From contig NC_134398.1 of NCBI RefSeq assembly GCF_050003625.1, positions 69,386,891 to 69,450,890 on the forward strand: a stretch of DNA of 64,000 nt. The letters run 5' to 3'. The stretch comes from Haematobia irritans (lineage: Eukaryota > Arthropoda > Insecta > Diptera > Muscidae). Numbering within the stretch: the first letter of the stretch is position 1; each line of letters begins with the position of its first letter. Under the pieces are notes generated by a model. That model did no database searches. It saw only the letters and a program-made list of their open reading frames with translations, and was not told the origin of the DNA. The position numbers were made by a program, and so were the translations under genes. Positions 11,901-22,170 of the stretch are shown here, piece after piece.

Positions 11901-12829
11901 CATTCAATAACCTCATCCATTGACGAATTGTCATCAATCTTAAAGCAATCATACTTTCGACCATCTTCTTCTTTGCATTCATTTTGCTCAATGCATCTCA
12001 CTCTTGATGTAGTGTATCTTCGCTGCTTCGAAGATGGTTCATTGTATATCTCACCTTTACGTTTGATGCCTTTGGTTTTGCATTTCCTGGCAAAATGGCC
12101 CAGTAACCCACATTTGTTACATCTCAAGTTCCTGGCGGGACAGTTGAGGTCATTCCCAATATGCCCTTTATTGCCGCATCTTCCACATTCATCATTAACA
12201 CGTTTTGGCCACTCCAGTTTAGCAACAACTCGATTTACTGTTTCACACTCGCCTTTTGACGTCATGGTTTGGGACTGTTTGCCTATTTGTTCATGAATTT
12301 GACAAGCCGCTATAACATCTTCCAAACTCTGTTCTTTTTCCAGCAACTTCTTCTTTAGATCGATTGGTGCCCAAGCGTCTATTATTTTGTCCTTTATGCT
12401 AATATCCTTAATCTCCTGGACTGTCGACCCAAAATCACACTTCGAGCTCTGGTGCCTAAGGCGTAACAAGAATTGATTAAAATCCTCCCCCTCCATTGGA
12501 ATTAAGTTCCGAAACAGATGCCTTTCGAATGTTGAATTTCTCCTTGGAGAAAAGTACTCGTTCAATTTTTCAACTAGTGTCATAAACACGTCGTTTTTCT
12601 TTTCGGCATCGTACTCCTCAATGGCACCTGGGAGGTTATACACAACTTCTTGCAGCTGAGGACCACCCAAATGAAGCAATTTATTCCTTTTCTTCACTAC
12701 ATCCACAATATCTTCCGATTGAAGATATAGGGTGAGCGAGCGAAGCCATCTTTCCCATTCTGCTCGCAATAGCGACTTTTCTATGTTCTCACAGAGAAAT
12801 GGTCTAATCTCTGTCATATTGATGCACAT
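8837..12829 (-). CDS. Gag-Pol polyprotein of Ty3/gypsy retrotransposon
   Basis: A single 1330-residue frame encodes the whole retrotransposon machinery. Gag-like N-terminus (about 1-200). Two zinc knuckles follow: C215/C218/H223/C230 (one residue group longer than the usual CX2CX4HX4C) and C237/C240/H245/C250. The aspartic protease active site is DSG at 322-324. Reverse transcriptase spans about 450-640 with YIDD at 596-599. RNase H starts near 740 with D745. The integrase has H959, H962, C992, C995, then D1022, D1078 and E1114 (35-residue spacing). All catalytic residues I checked are present and there is no stop or frameshift. Gag and Pol are fused without a frameshift site, as in some Ty3 lineages; a mag/K02A2.6-like affinity is possible but not proven. 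A second ATG lies four codons downstream of the chosen start. Confidence 0.93.
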   Translation of the reverse strand: MCINMTEIRPFLCENIEKSLLRAEWERWLRSLTLYLQSEDIVDVVKKRNKLLHLGGPQLQEVVYNLPGAIEEYDAEKKNDVFMTLVEKLNEYFSPRRNSTFERHLFRNLIPMEGEDFNQFLLRLRHQSSKCDFGSTVQEIKDISIKDKIIDAWAPIDLKKKLLEKEQSLEDVIAACQIHEQIGKQSQTMTSKGECETVNRVVAKLEWPKRVNDECGRCGNKGHIGNDLNCPARNLRCNKCGLLGHFARKCKTKGIKRKGEIYNEPSSKQRRYTTSRVRCIEQNECKEEDGRKYDCFKIDDNSSMDEVIECRVGGCKLSMIIDSGSRFNLLSQEDWQRLQDYEAVLLNVRRESVNQFKAYAADQLLEVVSVFEAPTSVKNSSEIMATFYVIKNGNQSLLGRDTAIQLKVLKLGLDTNSTGNKSETPFPKMKNVSIKLAIDRNVRPIQQPLRRIPVALEERVEHKLEEALKRDIIEEVSGPSSWISPIVPVLKGDGDIRLCVDMRRANKAVLRENYPLPTFEVFMTKLRGAKLFSRLDLKWAYHQLELHESSRDITTFITHKGLFRYKRLMFGISSAPEIFQRIMEELLSPCKKALNYIDDIIIFGNNEKEHDEAVKQVLDIFKANNLCLNDDKCIWRVKRLKFLGHVLSDAGIAPDPDKIGTILDFRAPRTRDEVRSFLGLVSYVGKFIPDMAHLTLPLRTLLKSDCPFVWGQEQQSAFDNLKKSLATIPNLSYFVPQNRTRVIADASPVALGAVLLQFDSSGNPHIISFASKSLSDVEKRYSQTEKESLALVWAVERFYYYLIGLEFELVTDHKPLEVIFKPTSKPPARIERWLLRLQSFQFKIIYKAGKENIADSISRLCKLEQSRSYDEIGEHSVLQIMASSVPKAMSICEVSEESSKEKEIQDALYYIRNDSWPSDSSNCYYPFRYELSGVGNILLRGNRLIIPKVLRKKLLQLAHEGHPGESAMKRRVRSKVWWPLVDREIEAYVKNCWDCLVVSQPNNPTPMKRHSFPNGPWQCVATDLLGPLPNNDYIFVLIDYYSRYQEVRFIRKITSLAIVNILREMFCRLGIPKSLRADNGRQYVSAEFRDFCKSNGITLITTPPYWPQANGEVENMNRSLVKRLKIAHANKKNYQEEIQNFIMMYNVTPHGTTGAPPTELMFNRVIRDKIPGFQDITDDMIDSGARDMDMINKQKGKERSDKRRKAKESEIVPGDKVLVRNVIFPNKLTPTFDKTEYEVQERDGNEVIITGAGKTFRRNISHVKKIPASESKEQRNMTSSFSGTFSDATPPVSNPGLRLRLQNIGGVWRPVTEQTQGNKESDVDTADRLS
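8911..8919 (-). other. Polypurine tract of gypsy element
   Basis: On the sense strand TAGGAGGGG directly abuts the TG of the 3' LTR, the expected site of plus-strand priming. Confidence 0.85.
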
Positions 12830-13264
12830 CTAATGAGCAGCTGGTGACCTATAATTAAAACCAAAATTGTACACCATATGACAATTGAATGTCCTTTTCA
12901 TAACTTACAACTCGCGCTATTGATTTGCACCAATTAAATGGATAGCCAGTCACAATTGAATGTCCGCCCAACTCGTGATTTGATTTGCACAATTAAATGT
13001 GCTCTACAGCACACTTGAATATGTTTAGTTGCCCAATTTAATGTTTCGATCAATTAAATGATCACACAATTTCACGTGCTTCGCATTTACTAGCACAACT
13101 TAGCTTCTTGCACGCTCTTGCCGCCTTCGCCTGCGCGGATACAAAAAAAACACACACACACACAAATAAATCGTAAATTTCATCACCCAATTTATTTTCT
13201 ACGAAAATTTAATTATCTCCATATATAGAGTCCTCACCGTTAGGAATCCTATCCTCGTCGCCAA
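12830..13264 (-). promoter_or_regulatory. 5' leader of gypsy element with repeated CAATTRAATG motif
   Basis: The untranslated leader between the 5' LTR and the gag start holds CAATTGAATG at 12882 and 12953, CAATTAAATG at 12931, 12990 and 13051, and CAATTTAATG at 13034. Two of them follow the longer word TTGATTTGCAC, pointing to a duplicated ~59-bp block. Clustered protein-binding sites in this position are known from the Drosophila gypsy insulator (Su(Hw) sites), but this motif is different. A regulatory role is inference only. Confidence 0.5.
13246..13263 (-). other. Primer-binding site of gypsy element
   Basis: Sense strand TGGCGACGAGGATAGGA starts one base after the 5' LTR. The leading TGG pairs with a tRNA CCA end. 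The first bases resemble arginine-tRNA-type sites of 412/mdg1 elements, but I cannot identify the tRNA with certainty. Confidence 0.7.
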
Positions 13265-13451
13265 TGTACAAACCTGTTCCTTGTTCAACAAACAAATAGA
13301 AACACTTTTGTTTATTCTTTTATATTCGCTTTATTTTCAAGACCGTCTTTATGCTGTTGCACATATACAAGAACTAACTATGACAATCGATCAGCTGTGT
13401 CTACATCGCTCTCTTTGTTACCTTGCGTTTGCTCCGTAACGGGTCTCCACA
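13265..13451 (-). repeat. 5' LTR of the gypsy element
   Basis: 187 bp, TG...CA on the sense strand, identical by eye to the 3' LTR. It is followed by the target duplication ATGAC. Confidence 0.95.
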
Positions 13452-13755
13452 ATGACTAATATTAAAGCTATATTTATCTTCAATTTATTCGTAGATAAAT
13501 AAATTACACAACCTTAAAACTTAACAAATGTAGAAATGCAAGTAAATATGTTATAGGTCTTGGTAAAGCCCGTTAGTATGTTACCATGGAAAAAATGGAC
13601 CTTCTTTTATGGTTAAATTTTTTATATTTGATTTTATGTTACCCTTATCGCCCAAAACTGGAAAACGGAAGTGTATAGCGGAGATGGTCCGAATGATAAC
13701 AGTTATCATTCAGTCTTCGACTCTCTTTGATAACGTCGTAATCGTTGATAACGTA

Positions 13756-14687
13756 AAGGGTGATTTGTTAAGAGCTTGATAACTTTTTTAAAAAAAAAAC
13801 GCATTAAATTTGCAAAATCTCATCGGTTCTTTATTTGAAACGTTAGATTGGTCCATGACATTTACTTTTTGAAGATAATTTCATTTAAATGTTGACCGCG
13901 GCTGCGTCTTAGGTGGTCCATTCGGAAAGTCCAATTTTGGGCAACTTTTTCGAGCATTTCGGCCGGAATAGCCCGAATTTCTTCGGAAATGTTGTCTTCC
14001 AAAGCTGGAATAGTTGCTGGCTTATTTCTGTAGACTTTAGACTTGACGTAGCCCCACAAAAAATAGTCTCAAGGCGTCAAATCGCATGATCTTGGTGGCC
14101 AACTTACCGGTCCATTTCTTGAGATGAATTGTTCTCCGAAGTTTTCCCTCAAAATGGCCATAGAATCGCGAGCTGTGTGGCATGTAGCGCCATCTTGTTG
14201 AAACCACATGTCAACCAAGTTCAGTTCTTCCATTTTTGGCAACAAAAAGTTTGTTAGCATCGAACGATAGCGATCGCCATTCACCGTAACGTTGCGTCCA
14301 ACAGCATCTTTGAAAAAATACGGTCCAATGATTCCACCAGCGTACAAACCACACCAAACAGTGCATTTTTCGGGATGCATGGGCAGTTCTTGAACGGCTT
14401 CTGGTTGCTCTTCACTCCAAATGCGGCAATTTTGCTTATTTACGTAGCCATTCAACTAGAAATGAGCCTCATCGCTGAACAAAATTTGTCGATAAAAAAG
14501 CGGATTTTCTGCCACTGATTTTGGTAATAAAATTCAATGATTTGCAAGCGTTGCTCGTTAGTAAGTCTATTCATGATGAAATGTCAAAGCATACTGAGTA
14601 TCTTTCTCTTTGACACCATGTCTGAAATCCCACGTGATCTGTCAAATACTAATGCATGAAAATCCTAACCTCAAAAGAATCACCCTT
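13756..14687 (-). mobile_element. Tc1/mariner-type element, copy 1, internally deleted
   Basis: Inverted ends begin AAGGGTGATT on both sides and TA flanks are at 13754-13755 and 14688-14689. It is 932 bp, shorter than the ~1.3 kb expected for a complete element. Copies 2 (27898-28830) and 3 (35004-35937) are close relatives. It shares its internal deletion junction with copy 3. Confidence 0.92.
13862..14570 (-). pseudogene. Tc1/mariner transposase, broken copy
   Basis: The frame matches copies 2 and 3 but has two nonsense changes: the TGG of HFWLNG reads TAG near 14456, and the leucine codon in LTPLDYFLWG reads TGA near 14067. The catalytic words WFQQDGATCHTA and PPRSCDLTP remain. The N-terminal MNRLTNEQRLQIIEFYYQNQ is present (about 14512-14573), then the sequence jumps directly to the catalytic half in another frame. 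It cannot encode a working transposase. Confidence 0.9.
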
Positions 14688-14739
14688 TACTATATCTGTA
14701 TGAAATATATAAAACGTAGAAGTTTATAAGAAAGGAAGA

Positions 14740-15730
14740 AGGACGATAGTAGATCTGATTCTGACAGTGCCTACTGTAATATAAAATTTAAGCTGGCGAA
14801 TGAAAAAATCGCCCAAGAAGTGCAAGTAGCGCGCACTAATAGAGGAACAAGGCTGCAGGTAAATGCTCTAACCGTTACTATCCAGGAACTGACTGATGAA
14901 TTTGAGAAGTTGAGAAATTCTATTACTTGGGGAATTTCTAATTCAACTATTACACGAGTAGCCCAAATCCTGAGCTCGGTAAGATTTGGCAATGCTAATG
15001 TCAAAAGCGATGATGTTATGATATATGAGGGAAAATAATATTGGGATAGCAGAAACCCCTATTACTGTACGGAAGAAGAGTGACAGAAATTCTACGGGAC
15101 CATACTCCAAAAAGAACACTGAGAAGGCCAAGCCATATAATACTGAGAAAACGAAGGAGACACCAAGAATGAGGAGCCGAAATGGAATTCTGGAAGGAGT
15201 GAGAGAGAGATCGTTACGGTACTACAACAATACGCATGGCAGGTAAGTCCACCTTGAAGATCTCGACAATTTTGGAAGGACTAAAAATACGTTCAGTTAA
15301 TGGGGTACCAAATTCATACACTAAAACAGATTCTTCTTTATTCGATTTTGATAGTTGGGTAGTCAACAGAATTTACCAAACATGCGGCTGAGGACTTTTT
15401 GGCTTCATTAGGTTTTAAGGTAATATTTTTGGATGTCCAACATATTTCGGAAAATATGTGGTCTATGCGCAGGGTAATTGAAATAGAGGAGGTTTATAGG
15501 ATCGATCTTATGTTGACCTGTAAGGTTCCGTGTGGGTAAGGGCCGCCATATCACCCAGTGTTTTAACTGTCAACGAGGCGAGGCACAGGGTTATGACAAC
15601 TTCAAATAGGATTTCTGGTATTTCGGCTGGAGTGTCATATGCTTCATCGGCTCGTTTCCACTTTGGACCGGCCCCATTGAATCCCGAAGACCTGAATACG
15701 GTAGGCTGTCCATTACATCTCTTTTAAAGA
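14740..15730 (+). pseudogene. Decayed ORF1 of a Jockey-like LINE
   Basis: An open stretch of about 95 codons up to 15038 contains KLANEKIAQEVQVARTN and VNALTVTIQELTDEFEKL, a charged, coiled-coil-like region resembling ORF1 of Jockey-type LINEs. Farther on, one frame gives QCFNCQRGEAQG near 15550, a broken zinc-knuckle motif, and another gives GVSYASSARF near 15640, comparable to GVSYAAAARG in the intact ORF1 at 43522-45360. Frames change several times, so it is a remnant. It may instead be from a related I- or R1-like family. Confidence 0.5.
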
Positions 15731-16987
15731 GAACATGTTCTCTTTTTGTGTATCTTTTTGTTCACTCTCTTTTTTTGGTGCCGTATTTTTATGTCCAACA
15801 GTGCTCTTTATGTACTCTATTTCAAAAAAATCGTAGATTGATGGAATTTCATTTATTTAGAAGGAATTCGCCACAATTGTTCGCCACTAATTGTTTACTG
15901 GGTTAAATCTGTTGACAAATTAAAGGCCGGAACACAATTGCGACGTTTCGACGCACGGCGTAAAAATTAGAAATATATGTAATTGAACGTACGACGTAAA
16001 TACGCCAATACGTTGTCGTCGTCAATTTATTTTGTTTATTTTTTAAGAAAATGTGATTCTTTTTGTTTTTTATTGTTTTATTATATATTTATTTCGTTGT
16101 TTCTATCATTACAAACTATTATTATTTTAATTTTAACATCAATAAAATTATTAATTATTTAATAAAGATTTTTTTTATTGTAAACTCTTTTTTAGTTCAA
16201 ATGTTCTCTTTTTTTAAAGCGAAAGTTCTCTTTTGAAAATTATCCATATGGAAACCCTAGAATACGGTGAAATTTGGCAATGAGTACACAGAAAAAAAGT
16301 GTCTTGTAAATTTAAGGACCATTTTAACTTTCACATAGTTCAACAAATTTACTGTAATATTGTTCATTTTTCGTAACCACAACGAAAATTAACTTAGCTA
16401 AAGGAAAACTTAGAAAAACTCAGTAAATGTTTTTTAGTTCACTAACTACGAAATGGGAAGGATTTTTCCTTAAAAAAAATTCCAACACAGTAGTAAATGC
16501 ATAGTTGATTCTATTATACAAATACATGGGCGATATAAAAATCTTACTACGAAATTGTGGACAATTTACTAAGAAAAAATTTTGTATGGAAAAAAATTTT
16601 TGTAGTAAAAATTAACTTAACGGCATTACCGATTCGTATGATGGCTACCTACAGATTATTTCCCTTTTTATTATATGTTGGAGTGTTTTTCCTCACATTG
16701 AAAATTTTAGATAAAGTAGAACAAAAAGTAGTTAATATAATCCTTGACGGGTGTATATCATTTTTTTATAGATTCCTCATAAATTTTGTATATATTTTAC
16801 CTTAACTTTTAGATAGAATTCCAACTAATCAATAAATGTGCTACTGGAAAATTATTGCATCATGTGAGGGGGTGTGTAGAGACATTTTGTGTATATCTCG
16901 TATGATTGTTTGTGTTTATTATTGCGTCATTTATGCTGTTGTTGGTTGTTTTGATTCTAGAGACAATGGAATGTTCCTTGTGTATTC
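15731..16987. other. Non-genic, AT-rich repeat-like stretch
   Basis: Contains AAAGAGAACATGTTCTCTTT near 15727 and a related reversed block near 16190-16235, likely the two ends of an old element. At 16286 ACACAGAAAAAAAGTG resembles the TA-type MITE ends seen elsewhere. The 82-residue frame at 16557-16805 has no recognisable domain and I do not call it a gene. Confidence 0.35.
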
Positions 16988-18110
16988 ATAGGCGTAGGAA
17001 GGCCTCTGGGGAGGGGGCTTAGACCCCCCAGAAAAATTTTAGCCCCCCCCCCAGAATTTGAAAACCTATTTACGATTTGTTATTGCTTTTACATAATATT
17101 AAACAAGTAAATAAAACCGCACAAAGTTCCAATAGAGAATTTTATATCTTTAGCACAAAGTTCCGCTAAAGAATTTTCATTTCAATTACCGATGGCAATA
17201 TAAAGCTATATTTTTATATAAGTGAATTATTTATTATAAGTGAATGTTTGAAGTCTGATATTTATGAAATAAAACTTTGGTTGAACTTATATTAAGTTCC
17301 TAAATTTATGTTTAGTTTAATAACTAAAGCACCTTTGTTAATTTGTTTAGTCAGAGTTTTAGTCGATTTAATTAAAAAAATTGTAATTGATATTAAAACT
17401 ATTCTTTTATAAATGAATATCTTAATAACGGTGCAAAAAAACAGAATCGCCAATAAAGTTATGAAACTGTTCTTTTTGTGTCCGGAAGTGATGCAAAATT
17501 GGCGCAGAAGCGATGAATTTAAGATGGACATGTCATAGGACGGATGCCCATCATTTCAACAACCGTTGCACTGAATTTGCATCACTTCTTAAGGTGTGAT
17601 CCGAATTCAGTGTTTTGAATGTGAATTAAAAAATTCATATTGATATTTTCCCAAATAAATAATGGGAAATGGGAACGTTTGACCTAAAATATTTTCAAAA
17701 CTTCACAATTTTTCTAGAATGGAAATCGATTTTTTTCGACATCATTTAAATAATTTTTGTCATTTTATTAATTCTTACTTTTTTATCCTATTTGAAACAA
17801 AAAATACCCATTAAGAATATAGAAAACGAATTATAAAAATTGGGTTAAAATAATGAACTTCTTTGTGAGGACATTTTTGGAAGTGCTTTTAAAGTTATGC
17901 CTTTATAACAACTACCAATTTTTTGCTGGGAAAAAGTGTGGAACTACTTTTAGTTGCTTTATTATAAATTAGCTGTCTTGTTGTGATAAAGTCAGATTTT
18001 TATTTAGTTTTATAAAATAAAACAGTAATTGAACCTATAAGTCCAGTCCATTAATTTTTAGCTAGGAGAGGCTATAGCCCCCCCTAGGAAAATTGTCTAG
18101 CTACGCTGAT
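16988..18110 (+). mobile_element. G/C-run TIR element, copy 1
   Basis: Left end CATAGGCGTAGGAAGGCC and right end CTAGCTACGCTGATG are imperfect inverted repeats. Just inside each are runs of G and C (CCCCCCCCCC at about 17043-17052; GGCTATAGCCCCCCC near 18070). It is non-coding. A second copy in the same orientation lies at 19861-21111. The inner block 17440-17930 (with GTCCGGAAGTGATGCA and TTTTTTGCTGGGAAAA) is shared with copy 2 and resembles the elements with CCCAGCAAAAA ends. Confidence 0.7.
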
Positions 18111-19860
18111 GTATGTATTGTTGGTATCTTTTGTGGTGAGAGTTGATTTTTTGCAATAGCGAGATCAGAAAGGGATCGTGTGTGTGTGGAGTTGTTTTTC
18201 TTTACGGTAGGTATGTATCCTTTATGACTATTTGTGTCTTCGAGTTTTATTGCTGCATTCAGTTCTGTTGATGCATTTATGAAGTGCACACGTGGTTTTA
18301 ATTTTGCAAAATTGTACGTGCGGTATTGGTGTTTATTAATTATTAGAAACTGAGAAGTGAATGATGTGATGTCAGAGAAATCAAAAACGCTTTTTATTGA
18401 TAAAAAAACAAATAACAGATTAAGGAACTGTACATTTCTGTTAATAGTTTAAAATTAGTGCGGATTTTTAATTGATTTACATAGAAAATATACAACATGA
18501 GTGGTAATAGGATGATCTATATTTATTCTACATCTGGATCACAGGTTGAAGATGCAACCATTTTTTTGAATCTATATTTTTTATGTTATGTTACAGCTAT
18601 TACAGGTGAGTACTAAGTTCGAGTTTAGCCGCAAAAATTAAACATAAATCACTAAGCAAAGTATAAAATTATACGTCTTCGATACAAATTTAAATATAAC
18701 TTGATGGAGAATAGCCCAAAGCAAGTTTTTTATAAAGATTATTTTTTTTATAATGGATTATTAAAGAAAGCTTATCATGAAAATTGCGATTTTAGCCTCT
18801 AAACTCGAACTTAATATCCACCTTAAATACTAAATGCTATACTGACAAGTGGAAATTATGTCTAATTTAATAATATTTTTTATTTCAAATATATTCTGAG
18901 AATAATTTCAAAAACGGCCCATTAGTCCATGGATATGATTCCAATAATATACCTACTGGATGGATTTTTCAATGTGGCAAGTTTTTCTATAAACGGTATT
19001 TTGTCCGTTTTTAATAAAACCAAAATTTAAATTTATTAAAAATACTTATTTTCACTTGCAGGTAGACAGGTCTTGTAATGGTAATTTTTTTAATGTTCTT
19101 ACTGTTTAATACTAACTAAGCTGATATCCTTATTGGCTCTTGGAAATACTCTTGAAAACCGTAAGTTAAAAATCAATATGAACGATAGAATTTGATATTT
19201 TTCTTATATTTTGTTTAACTTAGCAATTTCAGATGCTTATAAGACAAATCCGCCCAACAAAAGTTAGCCAAAATCGATGAAATTGGACAACAAATCAATG
19301 AATATAGCAACTTATGCCACATATATTTTTCATATGGATAGAAAACATGGAAATTTAAATTAATTGGTTTAGTCCTAATAACATAGAATATTACTCTTTG
19401 AAGAAGCAATTACAAACTACCGACAAGTAACTGCATCCAACGTACGAATAAAAATATTTCCTTTATTGTATATCATAAGCCATAGTTTTGTGTAATATAA
19501 AAATAATTTTTTGAAATAAAATACTGGTGGTTATAGAAAATTGACTTGTTTTGTACGAAAAATTTCTTAGTTGTATACAGGTTTGTTGTACCTTTGATTC
19601 CTCAATTTCTCTACCTTTTTGAAAATTATACTGACAAACAGTTTATTCCAAACCAATTTCTTAATACAGGTTTCCCAAAAAATTGTTAATTTTTCCGGAT
19701 AGCAGGAATAGTTTGAATGAGTTTAAGTATATTCTTCTCACAGCATAGTAATAATGAACTAAAATACGATGCAATACATGAACTAATTTATAAGAAAATC
19801 ATGAACTTATATAGATGAAAAAAATCTTTGGCGCCAAATCATGGTCATTCTTACTTTGGG
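18111..19860. other. Mostly unassigned AT-rich DNA with one small MITE
   Basis: No supported gene. A short frame from 18497 is discussed under rejected items. A TIR element occupies 18605-18822. From 19670 to 19860 the sequence resembles 870-1090. Confidence 0.4.
18605..18822. mobile_element. Small MITE with AAGTTCGAGTTTAG ends
   Basis: GGTGAGTACTAAGTTCGAG at the left and CTCGAACTTAATATCCACC at the right are inverted repeats of about 25 bp. A related left end occurs near 56065. The apparent splice donor GTGAGT at 18606 is part of this terminal repeat. Confidence 0.6.
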
Positions 19861-21111
19861 CATAAGCGTAGGAAGGCCTCTGGGGAGGGGGCTTAGACCC
19901 CCCCCCCCCCCAGAATTTGAAAACCTATTTACGATTTTACATTTTTATAAAAATTAAACAAGTATATACAACCGCACAAAGTTCCGCTAAAGACTTTCAT
20001 GCACAATCGAATTACTTGGGTTGTGGTAGCCGATGGCAATGTTTGAATTCTGATATTTATGAAATAGAGCTGTGATTGAACTTATGGTTTAGTTGAATAA
20101 CTAACAGCCTGTTTCTGTATGTCGAACGAGTTCAATCGATCGACTGAAATGCATAGAAACAGCTGTTTTTTGGTTATAAATTCAGCTGTTTGTTTCCATT
20201 TTAGTCGATTCACAGAGATTATTCGACAACATAAAGAGGCTGTAAAGCTCCTTTATTATATTGTTTAGTCTGGTTTAGTCATCTTAATCAAAAAATAGTA
20301 ATTGGTATTAAAACTATTCTTTCATAAATTAATATCTTAATAATGCTGCAAAAAAGCGTCGCCAAAAAAGAAGTGAAAATGTTCTTTTTGGGTCCGGAAG
20401 TGGTGCAAAATTGGCGGACAAGCGATGAATGTAATAGGAACTCGTCATAGAACGAATGTCCACCGTTTCAACAGCCGTTGCAATAAATTTGCATCACTTC
20501 TTACGGTGTGATCCATATCGTTGTGTGATATTTTCCCAAATAAATAATTTTTATTTATTCGTTTTTTATTTGATTTTGGGTCGAACTTTTGTTAGAATTA
20601 TATAAATATTTATAAAGACCTCGAGCTTCAAGAAACATTAATTTATAATAATTTTTATATTTTTTTATGATTTTTAATGCATTCTAACGCTTGTTTGAAT
20701 ATTTTCAAAAATTATCGATTTTTCTATAATGGATTTAGCATTTTTGTGGCAAAATTTGAATAATTTTTACCATTTTATTTATTCTTACTCTTTTTTTAAA
20801 CTATTTGAAAAAAGAAAACAAAAATTACGCATTGAAATAAGAACAAACTCAAGTAAAAAACTTCCTGTGTAGTTAATATAATTAACTTCTTTGTGAGGAC
20901 ATTTTTGGAAGTGCTTTTATAGTTGTGCCTTTAAATCAAATCCCTATTTTTTTTGCTGGGAAAAGTGTGGAACTACTTTTAGTTGCTTTATTATATATTT
21001 TTTGATGTCTATTTTTGTATTCTTTTTTATGAAATAAAACAATAATTGAACCTATACGTTAATTCTATAAATTTTTAGCTAGGGGGGCTATAGCCCCCCC
21101 TCCCCCCCCCC
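19861..21111 (+). mobile_element. G/C-run TIR element, copy 2, right end truncated
   Basis: Begins CATAAGCGTAGGAAGGCC and follows copy 1 (16988) through the same interior, including the C run at about 19900-19910 and GGGGGGCTATAGCCCCCCC near 21085. The final CTAGCTACGCTG seen in copy 1 is missing. It contains a 138-bp insertion that copy 1 lacks (20105-20242). Confidence 0.7.
20105..20242. mobile_element. PIF/Harbinger-like mini-MITE
   Basis: A 138-bp block with inverted ends CAGCCTGTTTCTGTATG and CAACATAAAGAGGCTG, flanked by TAA at 20102-20104 and 20243-20245. The homologous copy at about 17320-17335 is an empty site (AACTAAAGCACC). A 3-bp TAA duplication fits PIF/Harbinger elements. Confidence 0.7.
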
Positions 21112-21287
21112 ATAAAAAATAGTAAACTTTTTTTTTCGGTGTAGGATTGAGAGATATCACTACATCCTTGCAACGATTAAAAAACTAGTCTGAAGAATAT
21201 TCAGAAAATCATATTGGCATATGGAAAATGACACAAATATCATGGTAGAAATATATTTGTGTAGTACATTGCGAAATAAGCAAAGTT

Positions 21288-21530
21288 ATGTCTATAATGC
21301 AAAATCTTCCGTTAAAAGAAAGAATCGCTTATGAGCGCGAAGCTACAGACTTTCTAAAAACGGCAATTGCATATTTGGAAAATATTTCGAAAATTAAAAA
21401 GTTCGCTGCCAGAAGGAATTTAGGAATTTCCAAGTCTGTACACAATTATGGACTTTATAACGACTACTGTGGCATTTATGCAAATTTAGAAAAATTAAGT
21501 TGTAAAATATGGGGAACATTTTCGCGATAG
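21288..21530 (+). CDS. Hypothetical 80-residue frame, function unknown
   Basis: The frame starts MSIMQNLPLKERIAYEREAT and is mixed hydrophilic with several lysine/arginine clusters. Its composition looks more protein-like than neighbouring frames, but there is no recognised domain, signal peptide or membrane segment. Flanks are repetitive and no splice context was identified. It could be a chance frame or a relic of a TE protein. Confidence 0.15.
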   Translation: MSIMQNLPLKERIAYEREATDFLKTAIAYLENISKIKKFAARRNLGISKSVHNYGLYNDYCGIYANLEKLSCKIWGTFSR

Positions 21531-21811
21531 GGAAAACAAGTATATATATTGCGTATTGCGAAAGAGTGTTTATTATTTTGAATAAAGGAGAATTGGTTAT
21601 TAGAATCATTTATAAAAGCATACGGAGTAACTAAATAAGTTGGCCAAAATGAGGTTGACTAAAATAACTTTATATTTTAAGTGGATTTTTTGTGTTCCCA
21701 ATGTATGATATATACATTAGATATAAAAAAATTGGCTTGTTATATTTTTGTTTTACTTAACCCTAGTGTTTTACTTAACCCTAGTATGAGTGTTTTTATT
21801 TGTCAAGTTTC

Positions 21812-21846
21812 TATACCCACCACCATAGAATGATGACGGGGGTATA
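21812..21846. other. Orphan terminal hairpin of a tandem-array element
   Basis: TATACCCACCACCATAGAAT followed by GATGACGGGGGTATA forms the same kind of stem-loop that closes the elements at 5382, 7370, 24672 and 38667, but no array is attached. Likely a remnant. Confidence 0.5.
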
Positions 21847-22170
21847 ATTAGGCTTGCCATATGGCCGGGATTCGCCTGGATTGTCCCGGAATTTCGTCTC
21901 CAGGAAGTGTCCCAAATCTTTCACAAAATTTGCCAAAAATCCCGGAATTTCAATTAATCAAGGCATATGTTTTAATTCCAATCCTTAGAAAAGAAAACGA
22001 TTTGAAATTAATTTCTTTCAACAAATTTTTGGTTTTGGATTTTCATACTTTTTAAATGTACATTGTACATTTGTCTGTCAGATTTTGTACCATTTCATTC
22101 AATCTCATTACTATAAGAAACAAATCAAATCACTGTCTTTCGAATCATCAGCTCTCACTTGAGCAGTATA

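Larger units (their letters stand above)
8724..13451 (-). mobile_element. Ty3/gypsy LTR retrotransposon, apparently complete
   Basis: Two 187-bp LTRs that read as identical (8724-8910 and 13265-13451) bound a single gag-pol frame. The 5-bp target duplication ATGAC is present at 8719-8723 and 13452-13456. In the sense direction the LTR begins TGTGGAGACC and ends TTGTACA. A primer-binding site, polypurine tract and ~430-bp leader are in the expected places. The identical LTRs and open frame suggest a recent insertion. There is no envelope frame. Confidence 0.95.
21112..22170. other. Unassigned DNA with one weak reading frame
   Basis: Apart from the 80-codon frame at 21288-21530 and a hairpin remnant at 21812-21846, nothing is recognised. 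GGCTTGCCATATGGCCGGGA at 21852 could be the end of an old hAT-like element, but no partner end was found. Confidence 0.35.

Noticed and set aside
18497..18606. Possible small first exon (MSGNRMIYIYSTSGSQ) with a strong GTGAGT donor
   Set aside because: The donor is part of the terminal repeat of a MITE starting at 18605, and the downstream acceptor at 19061 leads quickly to a stop.
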